A stretch of 64,000 nt of DNA, taken from an uncultured Alphaproteobacteria bacterium. GTDB taxonomy: Bacteria; Pseudomonadota; Alphaproteobacteria; HIMB59; GCA-002718135. Positions 23,957-33,429 of the stretch are shown here, piece after piece; position 1 is the stretch's first letter; every line of letters begins with the position of its first letter. The notes beneath the pieces were generated by a model, which worked only from the letters and a program-made list of their open reading frames with translations, was not told the DNA's origin and did not search any database. Made by a program: the position numbers and the translations under genes. The stretch is from NCBI GenBank assembly GCA_902602845.1, contig CACKSN010000002.1, positions 1-64,000 on the forward strand, in the 5' to 3' direction.

Positions 23957-25204
23957 ATGTTTAAGGTACTACAAAACACTTGGGCCCTTTTTTTTGGCTT
24001 TGCTCTAATTAGTCTTGGTCATGGATTGCAAGGAACACTAATCGGTGTGCGTTCTGTTTTAGAAGGTTTTAGTTTTTTTGCATCAGGACTTATTATAGCT
24101 GGTTATTACGTTGGATACTTAACTGGCGCATTAACAATTCCAATATTTTTACAACGTGTTGGTCATATAAGAGTTTTTGCTGCTTTAGCATCGCTTGCTT
24201 CTATCGCTATATTATTACACTCAATATTTGTTCATCCGTATTCATGGATGTTTATACGAATATTAACTGGTTTAAGTCTTGCTGGAATTTATGTGATCAT
24301 GGAAAGTTGGTTGAATGAAAAATCAACTAATCAAACTCGCGGTCAATTACTTTCTGTTTACATGATTATTACTTTTGTATTCGTTGGGGCAGGACAATTT
24401 TTATTAAATTTAGGTGATCCAGCTAAAGTTGATTTATTTATTTTAGTATCAATCTTATTATCATTTGCACTTCTTCCTATTCTTTTATCTTCAACAGAAC
24501 AACCTAGTACAGAAAGTCCTAAATTTTTTTCTTTAAGAGAATTTTATAGTGTTTCACCTTTAGGTTTTGTTGGTGCCTTAGCAACTGGTTTATCGCATAG
24601 TGCAGTTTTTGGATACGGTGCAATTTATGCATCATCTATTAGTTTAAGCTTATTTGAAATTTCTCTGTATATGATGATTATAACGTCAGCTGGCGCCCTA
24701 TCTCAATGGCCTATTGGATATTTGTCAGATAGAATTGATAGACGTATTATTCTTATTGGTGTTTCTTTTATGGCTTCAGGTTTGAGTTTATTTTTTGTTT
24801 TTGCAAATTTTATGCCGCTAGCATTATTCTTAATTTTTACTGGTCTTTTCTCTATTGCATGTTTACCAATGTATTCACTTACGGTTGCGCATACAAATGA
24901 CTTCTTACAACCTAATGAGATAGTATCAGCAAGTGCAACCTTTGGTATACTTATTGGCATTGGATCAATTATCGGACCTTTGTTTGTTTCTAGTTTCATG
25001 GAAATTTTAGGAGCGGTAGGTTTTTACATCTATTTATTTTTAATACATGGACTGCTAGGACTTTTTGGTTTGTATAGAATGACACAAAGAATTAAACCAC
25101 GTGATCTTGAATCACAATACAATCCTTTACCACGAAATATTAGTCCTGCCGGTATGGAAATGAATCCAGTTACTGAGCCAACTGAGGACGAGAAAGTCTT
25201 TTAA
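23957..25204 (+). CDS. MFS permease, YcaD-like
   Basis: A 415-residue major-facilitator protein with twelve hydrophobic helices. The helix 2-3 loop and the region YLSDRIDRRI near residue 258 (equivalent of the GxxxDRxGRR signature in the second half) are recognisable. It resembles the YcaD-like group, whose substrates are not known. The C-terminal 30 residues are hydrophilic. It follows the FYDLN gene by 22 bases and its 3-prime end overlaps msrQ, on the other strand, by 35 bases. Confidence 0.82.
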   Translation: MFKVLQNTWALFFGFALISLGHGLQGTLIGVRSVLEGFSFFASGLIIAGYYVGYLTGALTIPIFLQRVGHIRVFAALASLASIAILLHSIFVHPYSWMFIRILTGLSLAGIYVIMESWLNEKSTNQTRGQLLSVYMIITFVFVGAGQFLLNLGDPAKVDLFILVSILLSFALLPILLSSTEQPSTESPKFFSLREFYSVSPLGFVGALATGLSHSAVFGYGAIYASSISLSLFEISLYMMIITSAGALSQWPIGYLSDRIDRRIILIGVSFMASGLSLFFVFANFMPLALFLIFTGLFSIACLPMYSLTVAHTNDFLQPNEIVSASATFGILIGIGSIIGPLFVSSFMEILGAVGFYIYLFLIHGLLGLFGLYRMTQRIKPRDLESQYNPLPRNISPAGMEMNPVTEPTEDEKVF

Positions 25205-25775
25205 ATATTCTGTGAAGTAACAAAAGAATAATTATTCCCATATAAATAACTGGTTCAGTTTTATCAGCGCGAACTAAAACATAAAAATGCATACTAGCTA
25301 GAATAGCTACAGGATATATTAAGTAATGAATTTTCTTCCACAATTTAAAACCTAATTGCTTAATCATATTGTTCGTTGAAGTGCTAGCAAGCGGGATTAA
25401 AAATAGAAAACTAATAAAACCAAAAGTTATAAAAGGTCTTTTTATAATATCTTGTATGATAAATTGTATATCTAAGAAATGATCTAAAACGATGTAAGTA
25501 GAGAAATGTAAACAGACATAATAGAAAGCAAAAAGACCAATCATTCTTCGTAAGACAACTATCGATTTTAAAGTTTTAATATTTGATAGACTACTTATTA
25601 TAAGAGTTATTATTATTAATCTGAGTGCCATCAGACCTAACTCATCCATTAGCTTTTCAATTGGATTTACTCCAAGATTCCCAGTAACAAATTGATATGC
25701 CCAGAGTAGACTAGGAAATAGAATTAAAATAAATAAGACGGGCTTACTGCGATTAAAATTTCTTGTTGAAAACAT
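25170..25775 (-). CDS. msrQ: Heme-binding membrane subunit MsrQ
   Basis: A 201-residue inner-membrane protein with six hydrophobic segments and His residues in the helices (CLHFSTYIVLDHF near residue 90; KKIHYLIYPVAILASMHF near residue 147) suited to bind b-type heme. MsrQ passes electrons from the quinone pool or flavin reductase to the periplasmic methionine-sulfoxide reductase MsrP, encoded just upstream (3-base gap). Its end overlaps the MFS gene on the opposite strand by 35 bases. Confidence 0.9.
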   Translation of the reverse strand: MFSTRNFNRSKPVLFILILFPSLLWAYQFVTGNLGVNPIEKLMDELGLMALRLIIITLIISSLSNIKTLKSIVVLRRMIGLFAFYYVCLHFSTYIVLDHFLDIQFIIQDIIKRPFITFGFISFLFLIPLASTSTNNMIKQLGFKLWKKIHYLIYPVAILASMHFYVLVRADKTEPVIYMGIIILLLLHRIFKRLSRPQLAQ

Positions 25776-25778
25776 TCA

Positions 25779-26696
25779 TTAATAAAATTTAGTCAAATCT
25801 AAATCTTTATAGAGATGTGCTACTTCTTCTTCATATCCATTAAACATAAGTGTTTCTCTTCTTTTAAACTCTCCAATTCGTCTCTCTGTTCCTTGACTCC
25901 ATCTTGGATGGTTAACATTGGGATTAACATTAGCATAAAAACCATATTCCCAAGGAGCTAGAGTTTCCCAGGATGTTTCGGGTTGTGTATCTAAAAATCT
26001 AATTTCCACAATTGATTTAATTGATTTGAAACCATACTTCCATGGCACAACTAATCTTATAGGTGCGCCATTTTGATTAGGCATTTCATGACCATACAAT
26101 CCAGTTGCTAATATTGTTAGAGGATTCATTGCTTCATCCATTCGAAGTCCTTCTCTATATGGCCAAATGATTGTTCTTTTTTGCTGACCTGGCATTTCTT
26201 CTGGTCTAAATACAGTTACGAACTGAACAAATTTTGCTGAACTTAGAGGTTCAGCCATTTTTATAAGTTCTGATAATTGAAAACCCTGCCAAGGAATAAC
26301 CATGGACCACGCCTCAACACATCTTAATCGATATACTCTATCCTCTATTGTTACATTTGATAAAATTTTTTCTAAGTCAAATGTTTGAGGTTTTTTCACA
26401 AGACCGTCTATTTTTATAGACCATGGCCTAGGCTGAAAATTTCCAGAGTTTAAATGAGGGTGTTTTTTATGGGTGCCAAATTCATAAAAATTATTATAGG
26501 TTGTAATTTCTTCATAAGAATTAAGTTTATCATTCTCATTTAAATTTTTATTATAAATTGAAAGATCGCTATCATGATTTGCAAAAGCTGATGATGATAC
26601 TGTTGCCAACAAGGCGCTTGCTAATGAGCCCTTAATAAACTTTCGTCTGTTTAAGTAGGTTTTATATGGAGTAATTTCAGAGCCTAAAATCTTCAT
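25779..26696 (-). CDS. msrP: Periplasmic methionine-sulfoxide reductase, molybdopterin subunit MsrP
   Basis: A 305-residue molybdoenzyme that repairs oxidised methionines in periplasmic proteins. A twin-arginine signal (NRRKFIKG, residues 17 to 24, then a hydrophobic run to SSSAFA) is followed by the YedY core: the RLRCVEAWSMVIPW segment near residue 133 carries the Mo-ligating Cys, and APIRLVVPWKYGFKSIK near residue 215 binds the cofactor. It is paired with msrQ. The upstream divergent gap to the yejA-like gene is 86 bases. Confidence 0.93.
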   Translation of the reverse strand: MKILGSEITPYKTYLNRRKFIKGSLASALLATVSSSAFANHDSDLSIYNKNLNENDKLNSYEEITTYNNFYEFGTHKKHPHLNSGNFQPRPWSIKIDGLVKKPQTFDLEKILSNVTIEDRVYRLRCVEAWSMVIPWQGFQLSELIKMAEPLSSAKFVQFVTVFRPEEMPGQQKRTIIWPYREGLRMDEAMNPLTILATGLYGHEMPNQNGAPIRLVVPWKYGFKSIKSIVEIRFLDTQPETSWETLAPWEYGFYANVNPNVNHPRWSQGTERRIGEFKRRETLMFNGYEEEVAHLYKDLDLTKFY

Positions 26697-26782
26697 ATTT
26701 TAAATATATATTAATAAATCTAAAATTGTAGTAATGTTAAGAACATCTTTATCAAATCCATTTAAATTGTTAGTGTAAATAT

Positions 26783-28573
26783 ATGAAAAATCTTTCGATC
26801 TTACTACTTAGTTTTTTCTTATTTTTATTACCTTTAAAGCTAGCTTCTGCAGAAAAAGTTCATGGAATTGCAATGCATGGCACGCCAAAATATAGCAGTG
26901 ACTTTACATACTTAGATTATGTAAATCCAAATGCACCTAAAGGTGGTACTGTAAAATTTGGATCCTATGGTTCTTTTGATAATCTTAATAGAGTTGCTTT
27001 TAAAGGCTCTAAAGCAGCTGGTCTTGGCTATGTTAATGATACGTTAATGAGAAGAGTGTGGGATGAAGCATTCTCTCTCTATGGTTTAATAGCTGAAAAG
27101 GTGGAATTACCTGAAGATAGATCGTCTATAACTTTTTATTTAAATTCAAAAGCAACATTTCATGATGGTTCATCAATTACACGTGATGATGTATTGTTTA
27201 GTCTAGAAACGTTTCAAACAAAAGGTACTCCAAATCAGAAAAAAACTTATGGCAAAGTTATTAAAACTGAATTGATTGGAAATGATGGAATAAAAATGAT
27301 TTTTGAGAATAATGAAGATAAAGAATTACCCCTTATTATTGCAGGCTTTCTTCCTATCATTCCAAAAAAGTTTTATGAAAATCTCGATGTAACTAAAACA
27401 TTTTTGGATATTCCTCTTGGTAGTGGTCCATACCAAGTTGATAGTCTTGATCCAGGACGTCAAATTAAATACAAACGTGTTGAAAATTACTGGGCAAAAG
27501 ATTTACCAGTAAATAAAGGTCTCTATAATTTTGATACAATAATTTATGATTATTACAAAGACTCAAATGTCTTAGTTGAAGCTTTTAAAGTTGGCGAATA
27601 CGACTTTAGGAGAGAGTACAACGTTAAACGTTGGTTATCAGAATATAATTTCAAAGCTGTCCAAAATGGTGAGGTAATACTTTCAGAAATGAATAATGAT
27701 AGACCAGTTGGAATGAATGGTCTTGTGATGAACACAAGACGCGACATATTTAATAATAGAAATGTAAGACTTGCCTTAAGTTATGCTTATGATCATGAAT
27801 GGATTAATAAAACCATCTATCAAAATGCATATGTAAGAACAGATAGTTATTTTGATAATTCACCATTAGCTTCCTCAGGTTTACCCTCCAAAGAAGAATT
27901 AGAGTTATTAAATGTTTGGAAAGATCAAATTCCAACAGAAGTATTTACAGAAACATTTATACCTCCTGTAACAGATGGAAGTGGTAATGATCGTAAAAAT
28001 TTATTGAAAGCAAAAGAAATACTCGAAAAAGAGGGATGGTTTGTTGAAAATGGTAAACTCATTAAAGATGGAAAGGAATTCAAGTTTGAGTTCTTAATTG
28101 TAAGCCCATCTGATGAGAAGATTGCCTTAGCCTATCAAAGTAATTTGAAAAAACTTGGTATAACAATGAATGTTAGGACTGTCGATTCATCGCAGTATCA
28201 AGAACGTCTCTTAAGTTATGATTTTGATATGATTAAAAGATACTGGGGCGTTAGTTTAAGCCCAGGAAACGAGCAACAATTTTATTGGGGATCAGAAGTT
28301 GGTCAAAAAGATGGAAGTAGGAATTATCCTGGTATTAATAGTCCTGCTGTTGATGCAATGATTGAAAAACTTATTAATGCAGAAAATAGAGAGGAATTAA
28401 CAACTGCAATTCACGCTCTAGATAGGATATTATTATGGGGTCATTATGTGATTCCTCTTTATCATAGCAACAAGGACAGAATGGCTTATTGGGATTTTTT
28501 TGAATACCCTAATGAAATTCCACTTTACGGAATTGTAATTGAGTCCTGGTGGATAAATAAAGATAAACAATAA
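26783..28573 (+). CDS. Peptide-type ABC transporter binding protein, YejA-like
   Basis: A 596-residue family-5 extracellular binding protein with a signal peptide (cleavage after LASA near residue 23), then HGIAMHGTPKY typical of the YejA branch, FHDGSSITRDDVLFS near residue 131 and the oligopeptide-binding fold to the end. YejA-type proteins serve the YejABEF importer for peptides and microcin C. No YejBEF permease or ATPase genes lie beside it here, so it either works with components encoded elsewhere or is an orphan. The following gene is an EamA permease. Confidence 0.88.
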   Translation: MKNLSILLLSFFLFLLPLKLASAEKVHGIAMHGTPKYSSDFTYLDYVNPNAPKGGTVKFGSYGSFDNLNRVAFKGSKAAGLGYVNDTLMRRVWDEAFSLYGLIAEKVELPEDRSSITFYLNSKATFHDGSSITRDDVLFSLETFQTKGTPNQKKTYGKVIKTELIGNDGIKMIFENNEDKELPLIIAGFLPIIPKKFYENLDVTKTFLDIPLGSGPYQVDSLDPGRQIKYKRVENYWAKDLPVNKGLYNFDTIIYDYYKDSNVLVEAFKVGEYDFRREYNVKRWLSEYNFKAVQNGEVILSEMNNDRPVGMNGLVMNTRRDIFNNRNVRLALSYAYDHEWINKTIYQNAYVRTDSYFDNSPLASSGLPSKEELELLNVWKDQIPTEVFTETFIPPVTDGSGNDRKNLLKAKEILEKEGWFVENGKLIKDGKEFKFEFLIVSPSDEKIALAYQSNLKKLGITMNVRTVDSSQYQERLLSYDFDMIKRYWGVSLSPGNEQQFYWGSEVGQKDGSRNYPGINSPAVDAMIEKLINAENREELTTAIHALDRILLWGHYVIPLYHSNKDRMAYWDFFEYPNEIPLYGIVIESWWINKDKQ

Positions 28574-28594
28574 TATAAGTTAATCAAAATTTTT

Positions 28595-29479
28595 ATGAGT
28601 CATACAAGAGCTAATATACTAATGTTAATTGCTTCACTTATTTGGGGTACAGCGTTCGTAAGCCAAACTACAGGGATGGGGGCAATAGGTCCTTTTACTT
28701 TTAGCTTTGGAAGATTCTTTTTTGCTTTTTTAACAGTAATTCCATTTGCTTTTTATCTAGAACAGCAAAATGTTTTAAAAATATTGAGTGATAGAAAAAA
28801 AATTTATCTTTGTTTGGCTACAGGTTTTTTCCTTTTTGGTGGGATGGGTCTGCAACAATACGCTTTACAAAAATCATTAATATCAAATGCAGCCTTTCTT
28901 AGTACTCTTTATGTTCCTTTTGTTGGTGTAATTTCAAGATTTATAATTAAAAAACAGGTGCACTGGATTATTTGGATTGCAATTTTACTTTGTTTATACG
29001 GATCATATCTTTTGTCCTCTAATCAATCAGTTGAAATTCAACAATCAGATTCGCTCTTGTTTCTTGCTGCTTTATTTTTTGCCTTGCATATTATTTGTAT
29101 TGATATTTTTATAAAAGAACTCAACAGTCCCTTTTTATTTGGAAGTATTCAGTACTTTATTGTTTTTATTTTATCTATGATTTTAGCCTTCATGTGGGAG
29201 GAGCCCAAGCTCTCAAACATGCAGATTGAATGGTTTGAAATTTTATACACAGGAATTTTTTCTGCTGGTATTGGATATACACTTCAAATTATTGCTCAAC
29301 ATAAAGCTAATCCTGCTCCAGCTGCTATTATTTTATCAATGGAGTCAGTCTTTGCTGCAATAGCAGGTTGGATACTTTTAAATCAAGTTTTAGACACACA
29401 AAAAATACTTGGATGTCTTGCAATATTTGTTGGAGTCATTATAGTACAATTAATACCAATTATAATTAAACAAAAATGA
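28595..29479 (+). CDS. EamA-family (DMT) permease
   Basis: A 294-residue protein with ten hydrophobic segments in two EamA repeats (first repeat starting near residue 6 with LMLIASLIWGTAFVSQT; the second begins near residue 152). It ends with LAIFVGVIIVQLIP, the usual last helix. Substrate unknown. The next gene, a nucleoside kinase, begins within its stop codon (4-base overlap), which hints at a shared transcript and perhaps a nucleoside-related cargo, but that is only a guess. Confidence 0.82.
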   Translation: MSHTRANILMLIASLIWGTAFVSQTTGMGAIGPFTFSFGRFFFAFLTVIPFAFYLEQQNVLKILSDRKKIYLCLATGFFLFGGMGLQQYALQKSLISNAAFLSTLYVPFVGVISRFIIKKQVHWIIWIAILLCLYGSYLLSSNQSVEIQQSDSLLFLAALFFALHIICIDIFIKELNSPFLFGSIQYFIVFILSMILAFMWEEPKLSNMQIEWFEILYTGIFSAGIGYTLQIIAQHKANPAPAAIILSMESVFAAIAGWILLNQVLDTQKILGCLAIFVGVIIVQLIPIIIKQK

Positions 29480-30450
29480 GTGATAAGTTAGACGTCGTTG
29501 GAATTGGAAATGCCATGGTAGATGCCATAATTCCTTCTAATCAAAGTGAAATTGAAAAACATGAAATTAACAGAGATTCTATGAATCTTATTGATGAAAA
29601 CTTAAAAAATAATTTGCATGAAAGTTATTCTATTAAAGAAATGGCTGGTGGAGGTTCCCTTGGTAACTCAATGTTTGGAATAACCTCTTTTGGCGGTAAT
29701 GGAAGTTTTATTGGAAAAATTAAAAATGATGAAATTGGAGTATACCTTCAAAAAGATATGATACGGGAAGGACTAAAATTTCCATTGGGATTTACATCTC
29801 CTGATATTTCAACTGGATGTTGTACAATTTTTGTTGAAGAAGATGGTACAAGAACAATGTGTACTTTTCTTGGTGCTGGAACATTAATAGGACCGGAAGA
29901 TATAAAAGAGGATGATATTAAAAATCATAAAATCGCATATTTGGAAGGCTACTTGTGGGACAATGAAAATGCAAAAAAGGCTATGAAAAAAATGGTGGAG
30001 ATTTGCAAAGCTGATAAACAAAAAATTGCATTTACTTTATCTGATCTTTTTTGTGTTGATAGACACAGAAACTCTTTTAAAGAATTAATAACTGAGAATG
30101 TTGATATTCTTTTTGCTAACGAAGATGAAATCAAAGCAATGGCACAAACAGAAAGTTTTGAAGAAGGTCTAGAATATGCAAAATCATTAAATATAATTGC
30201 TGCTATTACTAAAGGAAGTAGTGGATCAGTTATTGTTTCTGGTAATGACATAACTGAAGTTGCTGCAAAAAAAGTAGAAAAAGTGGTAGATACAACTGGA
30301 GCTGGGGATTTATTTGCAGCTGGTTTTTTATTTGGTTACTCTAAAGGTAAAGCAATGAATGAATGTGGTAATTATGCATCAATTGCTGCTGCAGAAATTA
30401 TTTCGCATTATGGTGCAAGACCTTTAGTAAAATTGTCTAGTTTAATTTAG
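29476..30450 (+). CDS. PfkB-family kinase, likely adenosine kinase
   Basis: A 324-residue ribokinase-fold enzyme. It opens with VVGIGNAMVDAI, has the AGGGSLGNSMFG sugar-binding segment near residue 54, and the catalytic DTTGAGDLFAAGF motif near residue 272 with Asp as base. Overall it matches the bacterial adenosine-kinase-like PfkB group, which phosphorylates adenosine or a related nucleoside to the monophosphate. It faces an adenosine deaminase gene, overlapping by 14 bases, supporting a nucleoside role. A sugar kinase of the same fold is the main alternative. Confidence 0.8.
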   Translation: MSDKLDVVGIGNAMVDAIIPSNQSEIEKHEINRDSMNLIDENLKNNLHESYSIKEMAGGGSLGNSMFGITSFGGNGSFIGKIKNDEIGVYLQKDMIREGLKFPLGFTSPDISTGCCTIFVEEDGTRTMCTFLGAGTLIGPEDIKEDDIKNHKIAYLEGYLWDNENAKKAMKKMVEICKADKQKIAFTLSDLFCVDRHRNSFKELITENVDILFANEDEIKAMAQTESFEEGLEYAKSLNIIAAITKGSSGSVIVSGNDITEVAAKKVEKVVDTTGAGDLFAAGFLFGYSKGKAMNECGNYASIAAAEIISHYGARPLVKLSSLI

Positions 30451-31417
30451 CTAATAATTTATTTTTATTTTCTTCATCACAAAAAGAATATTTAATTGCG
30501 TTATGAGTAAGGGATGTTAGTTCCTTTTCATTTAAACCTAAATCTTCCATAACTTTGTATTCACTGTTTATCGTTGCATTAAAGAAGGGAGGGTCATCTG
30601 AGTTCACTGTTATTTTTACTCCTTGATCAAATAATGTTTTCACAGGATGATGTTTATAATCTTCATAGATCTTAGTTGCAATATTACTTGTTGGACAAGT
30701 TTCTAGAATAATATCTCTATCAATTATTTCTTTGACTAAATCAGGATCCTCTATTGATCGAACTCCATGACCTAATCTTGTTGGATGCAGAAGGTTAATA
30801 GCTTTTCTTATATTTACAGGACCATCCCATTCACCAGCATGAACAGTAATGGGAAAATTTTCTTTCTTTAACATATCAAATGTTTCAACAAATAAATTTG
30901 GAGGAAAATGAAGCTCATCCCCAGCCAAACCAAAACCAACTAAACAAGGATGAGGATTATTTAAAACTTCTCTTGCAGTTCCTTGTACTGACTCTGGTCC
31001 TAAATGTCTGATCCCATTCATTATGTAACGTGAAACAATACCAAAATCCTCTTCAGCTTTTTTGGAAGCTTCATAAACTCCTTCAATAAAAGAATGATAC
31101 GTCATACCTTTTGCTTTAGCGTGAGTTGAGGAAATCATCGCTTCAACATAAATTACATTATTAGCGGCACAATCTTTTAAATATTCATAAGTTAATTCAA
31201 AATAATCTTCTGGCGTATGTATAACAGAAGTAACTATGTCGTATTTTTTTATAAAATCATAAAAATCATCCCATTGATATGCGTATTTTGAACCAAAAAT
31301 TTCTTCGGATATTTGATGATTATTTCGTTTGGCAAATTTCTTACATAAATCTGGTGTAATAGTTGCCTCTAAATGAACATGAATTTCTGCTTTTTTAACT
31401 GAATTAAAAATATTCAT
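30437..31417 (-). CDS. add: Adenosine deaminase (adenosine/adenine deaminase family)
   Basis: A 326-residue metal-dependent deaminase converting adenosine to inosine (or adenine to hypoxanthine). Zinc and catalytic residues are in place: HVHLEA near residue 12, HAGEWDGP near residue 192, the catalytic-type His in TRLGHGVRS and NSDDPPFF near residue 285. The ATG at 31417 is preferred over in-frame upstream starts because family members begin just before the metal-binding HVHLEA. It is divergent from the M48 protease (29 bases apart) and convergent with the kinase. The adenine/adenosine choice is open. Confidence 0.88.
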   Translation of the reverse strand: MNIFNSVKKAEIHVHLEATITPDLCKKFAKRNNHQISEEIFGSKYAYQWDDFYDFIKKYDIVTSVIHTPEDYFELTYEYLKDCAANNVIYVEAMISSTHAKAKGMTYHSFIEGVYEASKKAEEDFGIVSRYIMNGIRHLGPESVQGTAREVLNNPHPCLVGFGLAGDELHFPPNLFVETFDMLKKENFPITVHAGEWDGPVNIRKAINLLHPTRLGHGVRSIEDPDLVKEIIDRDIILETCPTSNIATKIYEDYKHHPVKTLFDQGVKITVNSDDPPFFNATINSEYKVMEDLGLNEKELTSLTHNAIKYSFCDEENKNKLLAKLN

Positions 31418-31446
31418 ATAAATAAAAATACCTATATAATAATAAT

Positions 31447-32358
31447 ATGGAAGCAAGAATAAACCGAAGAAGCTTTGTTTTTGGCGCAAGTTGTTCTTTA
31501 TGTGGTTCATTGATTTTACCATCTTGTACACAAGTGCCATTAACAAATCGAAGTCAGCTAAATTTATATGATAGTAACTTGCCTATAATTTTAATGGGTG
31601 GTGGTGTAGCTGGTCTTCCAAAAATTTATCCAAATGAAAGAGCTCTAAATCAAGAAGTTGATAAAACATATTCAAGATTTTTATCAAAGGCAAAAGAAGA
31701 TAAAATTCTTTTAGATAACACGGATGAATCAAAAAAAATTGAAGAAATAGGAACAGAAATTTATACCTCTTTAGATACATATTATCTAAATAAGCGTGAA
31801 AAAAATCCAGTAGAAAATTTTAATTGGCAATTTGCTCTAATTGAATCTGATACAAAAAATGCTTGGTGTATGCCTGGTGGTAAAATTGCTTTCTATACTG
31901 GAATACTTCCTGTTTGTAAAAATGATGATGGAATTGCAGCTGTCATGGGACATGAAATTGCGCATGCATTTGCTAGACATACAGTAGAAAAATTAACTCA
32001 AGCATCTATGATTCAAATGGCAACTATTGGAATATCACGAACTAGATACGCAGAACTTTTAAACAAATCTTTAAGAGTAGGTAACGTAGGTGGTAATGTT
32101 TACAACTCAGTCGTCAAGTATGGAATTTTTCTTCCTTTTAGTAGAAAAATGGAAAGTGAAGCTGATTATTTAGGTATGGGATTTATGAATCTTGCAGGAT
32201 TTAATATTAAAGAACCCGCTAAACTATGGCAAAGAATGATGGCAGGTCAAGAGGGAAGAGTGCCTGAATTTATGGGATCACATCCAAGTCCTGATAATAG
32301 ATCTAAAAAGTTTATTGAATGGGAAAGTGAAATTATAGATAAATTTCCTCAAGTTTAA
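31447..32358 (+). CDS. M48-family metalloprotease, Tat-type lipoprotein
   Basis: A 303-residue peptidase with the zinc motif HEIAH (in GHEIAHAFARH, near residue 171) and the third ligand Glu in ESEADYLG near residue 237. The N-terminus has a twin-Arg motif (NRRSFVFGA, residues 6 to 14), a hydrophobic run and a lipobox-like LPSC (Cys27), suggesting export by Tat and lipid anchoring facing the periplasm. Related proteins (YcaL/LoiP, BepA) work in outer-membrane protein quality control. It precedes the iron ABC ATPase by 21 bases. Confidence 0.88.
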   Translation: MEARINRRSFVFGASCSLCGSLILPSCTQVPLTNRSQLNLYDSNLPIILMGGGVAGLPKIYPNERALNQEVDKTYSRFLSKAKEDKILLDNTDESKKIEEIGTEIYTSLDTYYLNKREKNPVENFNWQFALIESDTKNAWCMPGGKIAFYTGILPVCKNDDGIAAVMGHEIAHAFARHTVEKLTQASMIQMATIGISRTRYAELLNKSLRVGNVGGNVYNSVVKYGIFLPFSRKMESEADYLGMGFMNLAGFNIKEPAKLWQRMMAGQEGRVPEFMGSHPSPDNRSKKFIEWESEIIDKFPQV

Positions 32359-32379
32359 TTTTAGTGTAATAGGTATTTT

Positions 32380-33426
32380 ATGATTGCTGTTGAAGTTAAA
32401 GATCTTACTCACTCTATTAGTAATAAAAAAATTTTAAATAATATTAATTTTAATCTCAATAAAGATAGTATCTCTTGTATTTTGGGACCGTCAGGTAGTG
32501 GAAAAACTACTTTATTAAAGCTTATAGCAGGTCTTGAAAAAGTACAGTCAGGTAAAATTATTATTAATGGTGAAGAAGTAAGCAGTACAGCAAAACACTT
32601 ACCTACAGAAAAAAGAAAAATTGGTTTTTTATTTCAAGATTACGCTTTATTCCCGCATTTGACAGTAAAAGAAAATTTGAGATTTCCAACTAATGCTAAA
32701 AATTCAACTAATAATGTTGATGAAATTATTGAATTAATAAAATTACCAAATTCACTAGATAAATACCCACACGAGTTAAGTGGTGGTGAACAACAGAGAG
32801 TTGCTCTTGCACGATCTATAATTTCACAACCCGATTTACTATTATTAGATGAACCTTTTTCAAGTTTGGATTTAAGCCTTCGAGAGGAGGTGAGAGATGA
32901 TACGCTGCATCTTTTACAAAAATCAAATGTGTCTGTAATTATAGTCACTCATGATCCTTTCGAAGCAATGTTTATCTCAAATCATATAAATATTTTTGAT
33001 AAATCAGGTTCGATTGTGCAGTCAGGAACTCCAAATGATCTCTATAACAATCCAAAAAATTCATATGTTACAGGTTTTTTTGGTGAAACAAATAAATTTG
33101 AAGGTGTCGTTAAAGAATCTCATATTTACACACCGGTTGGGAAAATTAAAACACCTGGAAATTTAGAAGGTGAAAAAGTTGTAGTACACATAAGACCCCA
33201 AGGTATAAAACTCAACAAACAACCAACGCCAGTTAATGGAATTAAGGGAACCGTTATGGCATCAAAATTAATGGGGTCATTTAGTTTTATCCATTTATCT
33301 GTGTTAGATAATAATAATGAAGTTGTTCATGTTCATAGCCACATGCCTGCTGACTTTAATCCAAAACAATCGTCTGCAGTCGAGATAGAAATTGATAATG
33401 ATCAGGCTTACATATTTAAGAATTAA
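32380..33426 (+). CDS. fbpC: Iron(III) ABC transporter ATPase, FbpC-like
   Basis: A 348-residue ATPase with Walker A GPSGSGKTT near residue 34, Q-loop FQDYALFPH, signature LSGGEQQRVALARS and Walker B LLLDEPFSSLDL, plus a TOBE-type C-terminal domain from about residue 240. The length and order match FbpC/PotA-type ATPases. It ends 3 bases from the convergent permease gene of a ferric-iron transporter (fbpB), with fbpA beyond, so it is the likely motor although it is transcribed from the other strand. Confidence 0.85.
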   Translation: MIAVEVKDLTHSISNKKILNNINFNLNKDSISCILGPSGSGKTTLLKLIAGLEKVQSGKIIINGEEVSSTAKHLPTEKRKIGFLFQDYALFPHLTVKENLRFPTNAKNSTNNVDEIIELIKLPNSLDKYPHELSGGEQQRVALARSIISQPDLLLLDEPFSSLDLSLREEVRDDTLHLLQKSNVSVIIVTHDPFEAMFISNHINIFDKSGSIVQSGTPNDLYNNPKNSYVTGFFGETNKFEGVVKESHIYTPVGKIKTPGNLEGEKVVVHIRPQGIKLNKQPTPVNGIKGTVMASKLMGSFSFIHLSVLDNNNEVVHVHSHMPADFNPKQSSAVEIEIDNDQAYIFKN

Positions 33427-33429
33427 GTT

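Noticed and set aside
31418..31546. Longer N-terminus for adenosine deaminase
   Set aside because: It would overlap the divergent M48 gene by 100 bases and add residues not seen in the family; the ATG at 31417 fits the first conserved motif.
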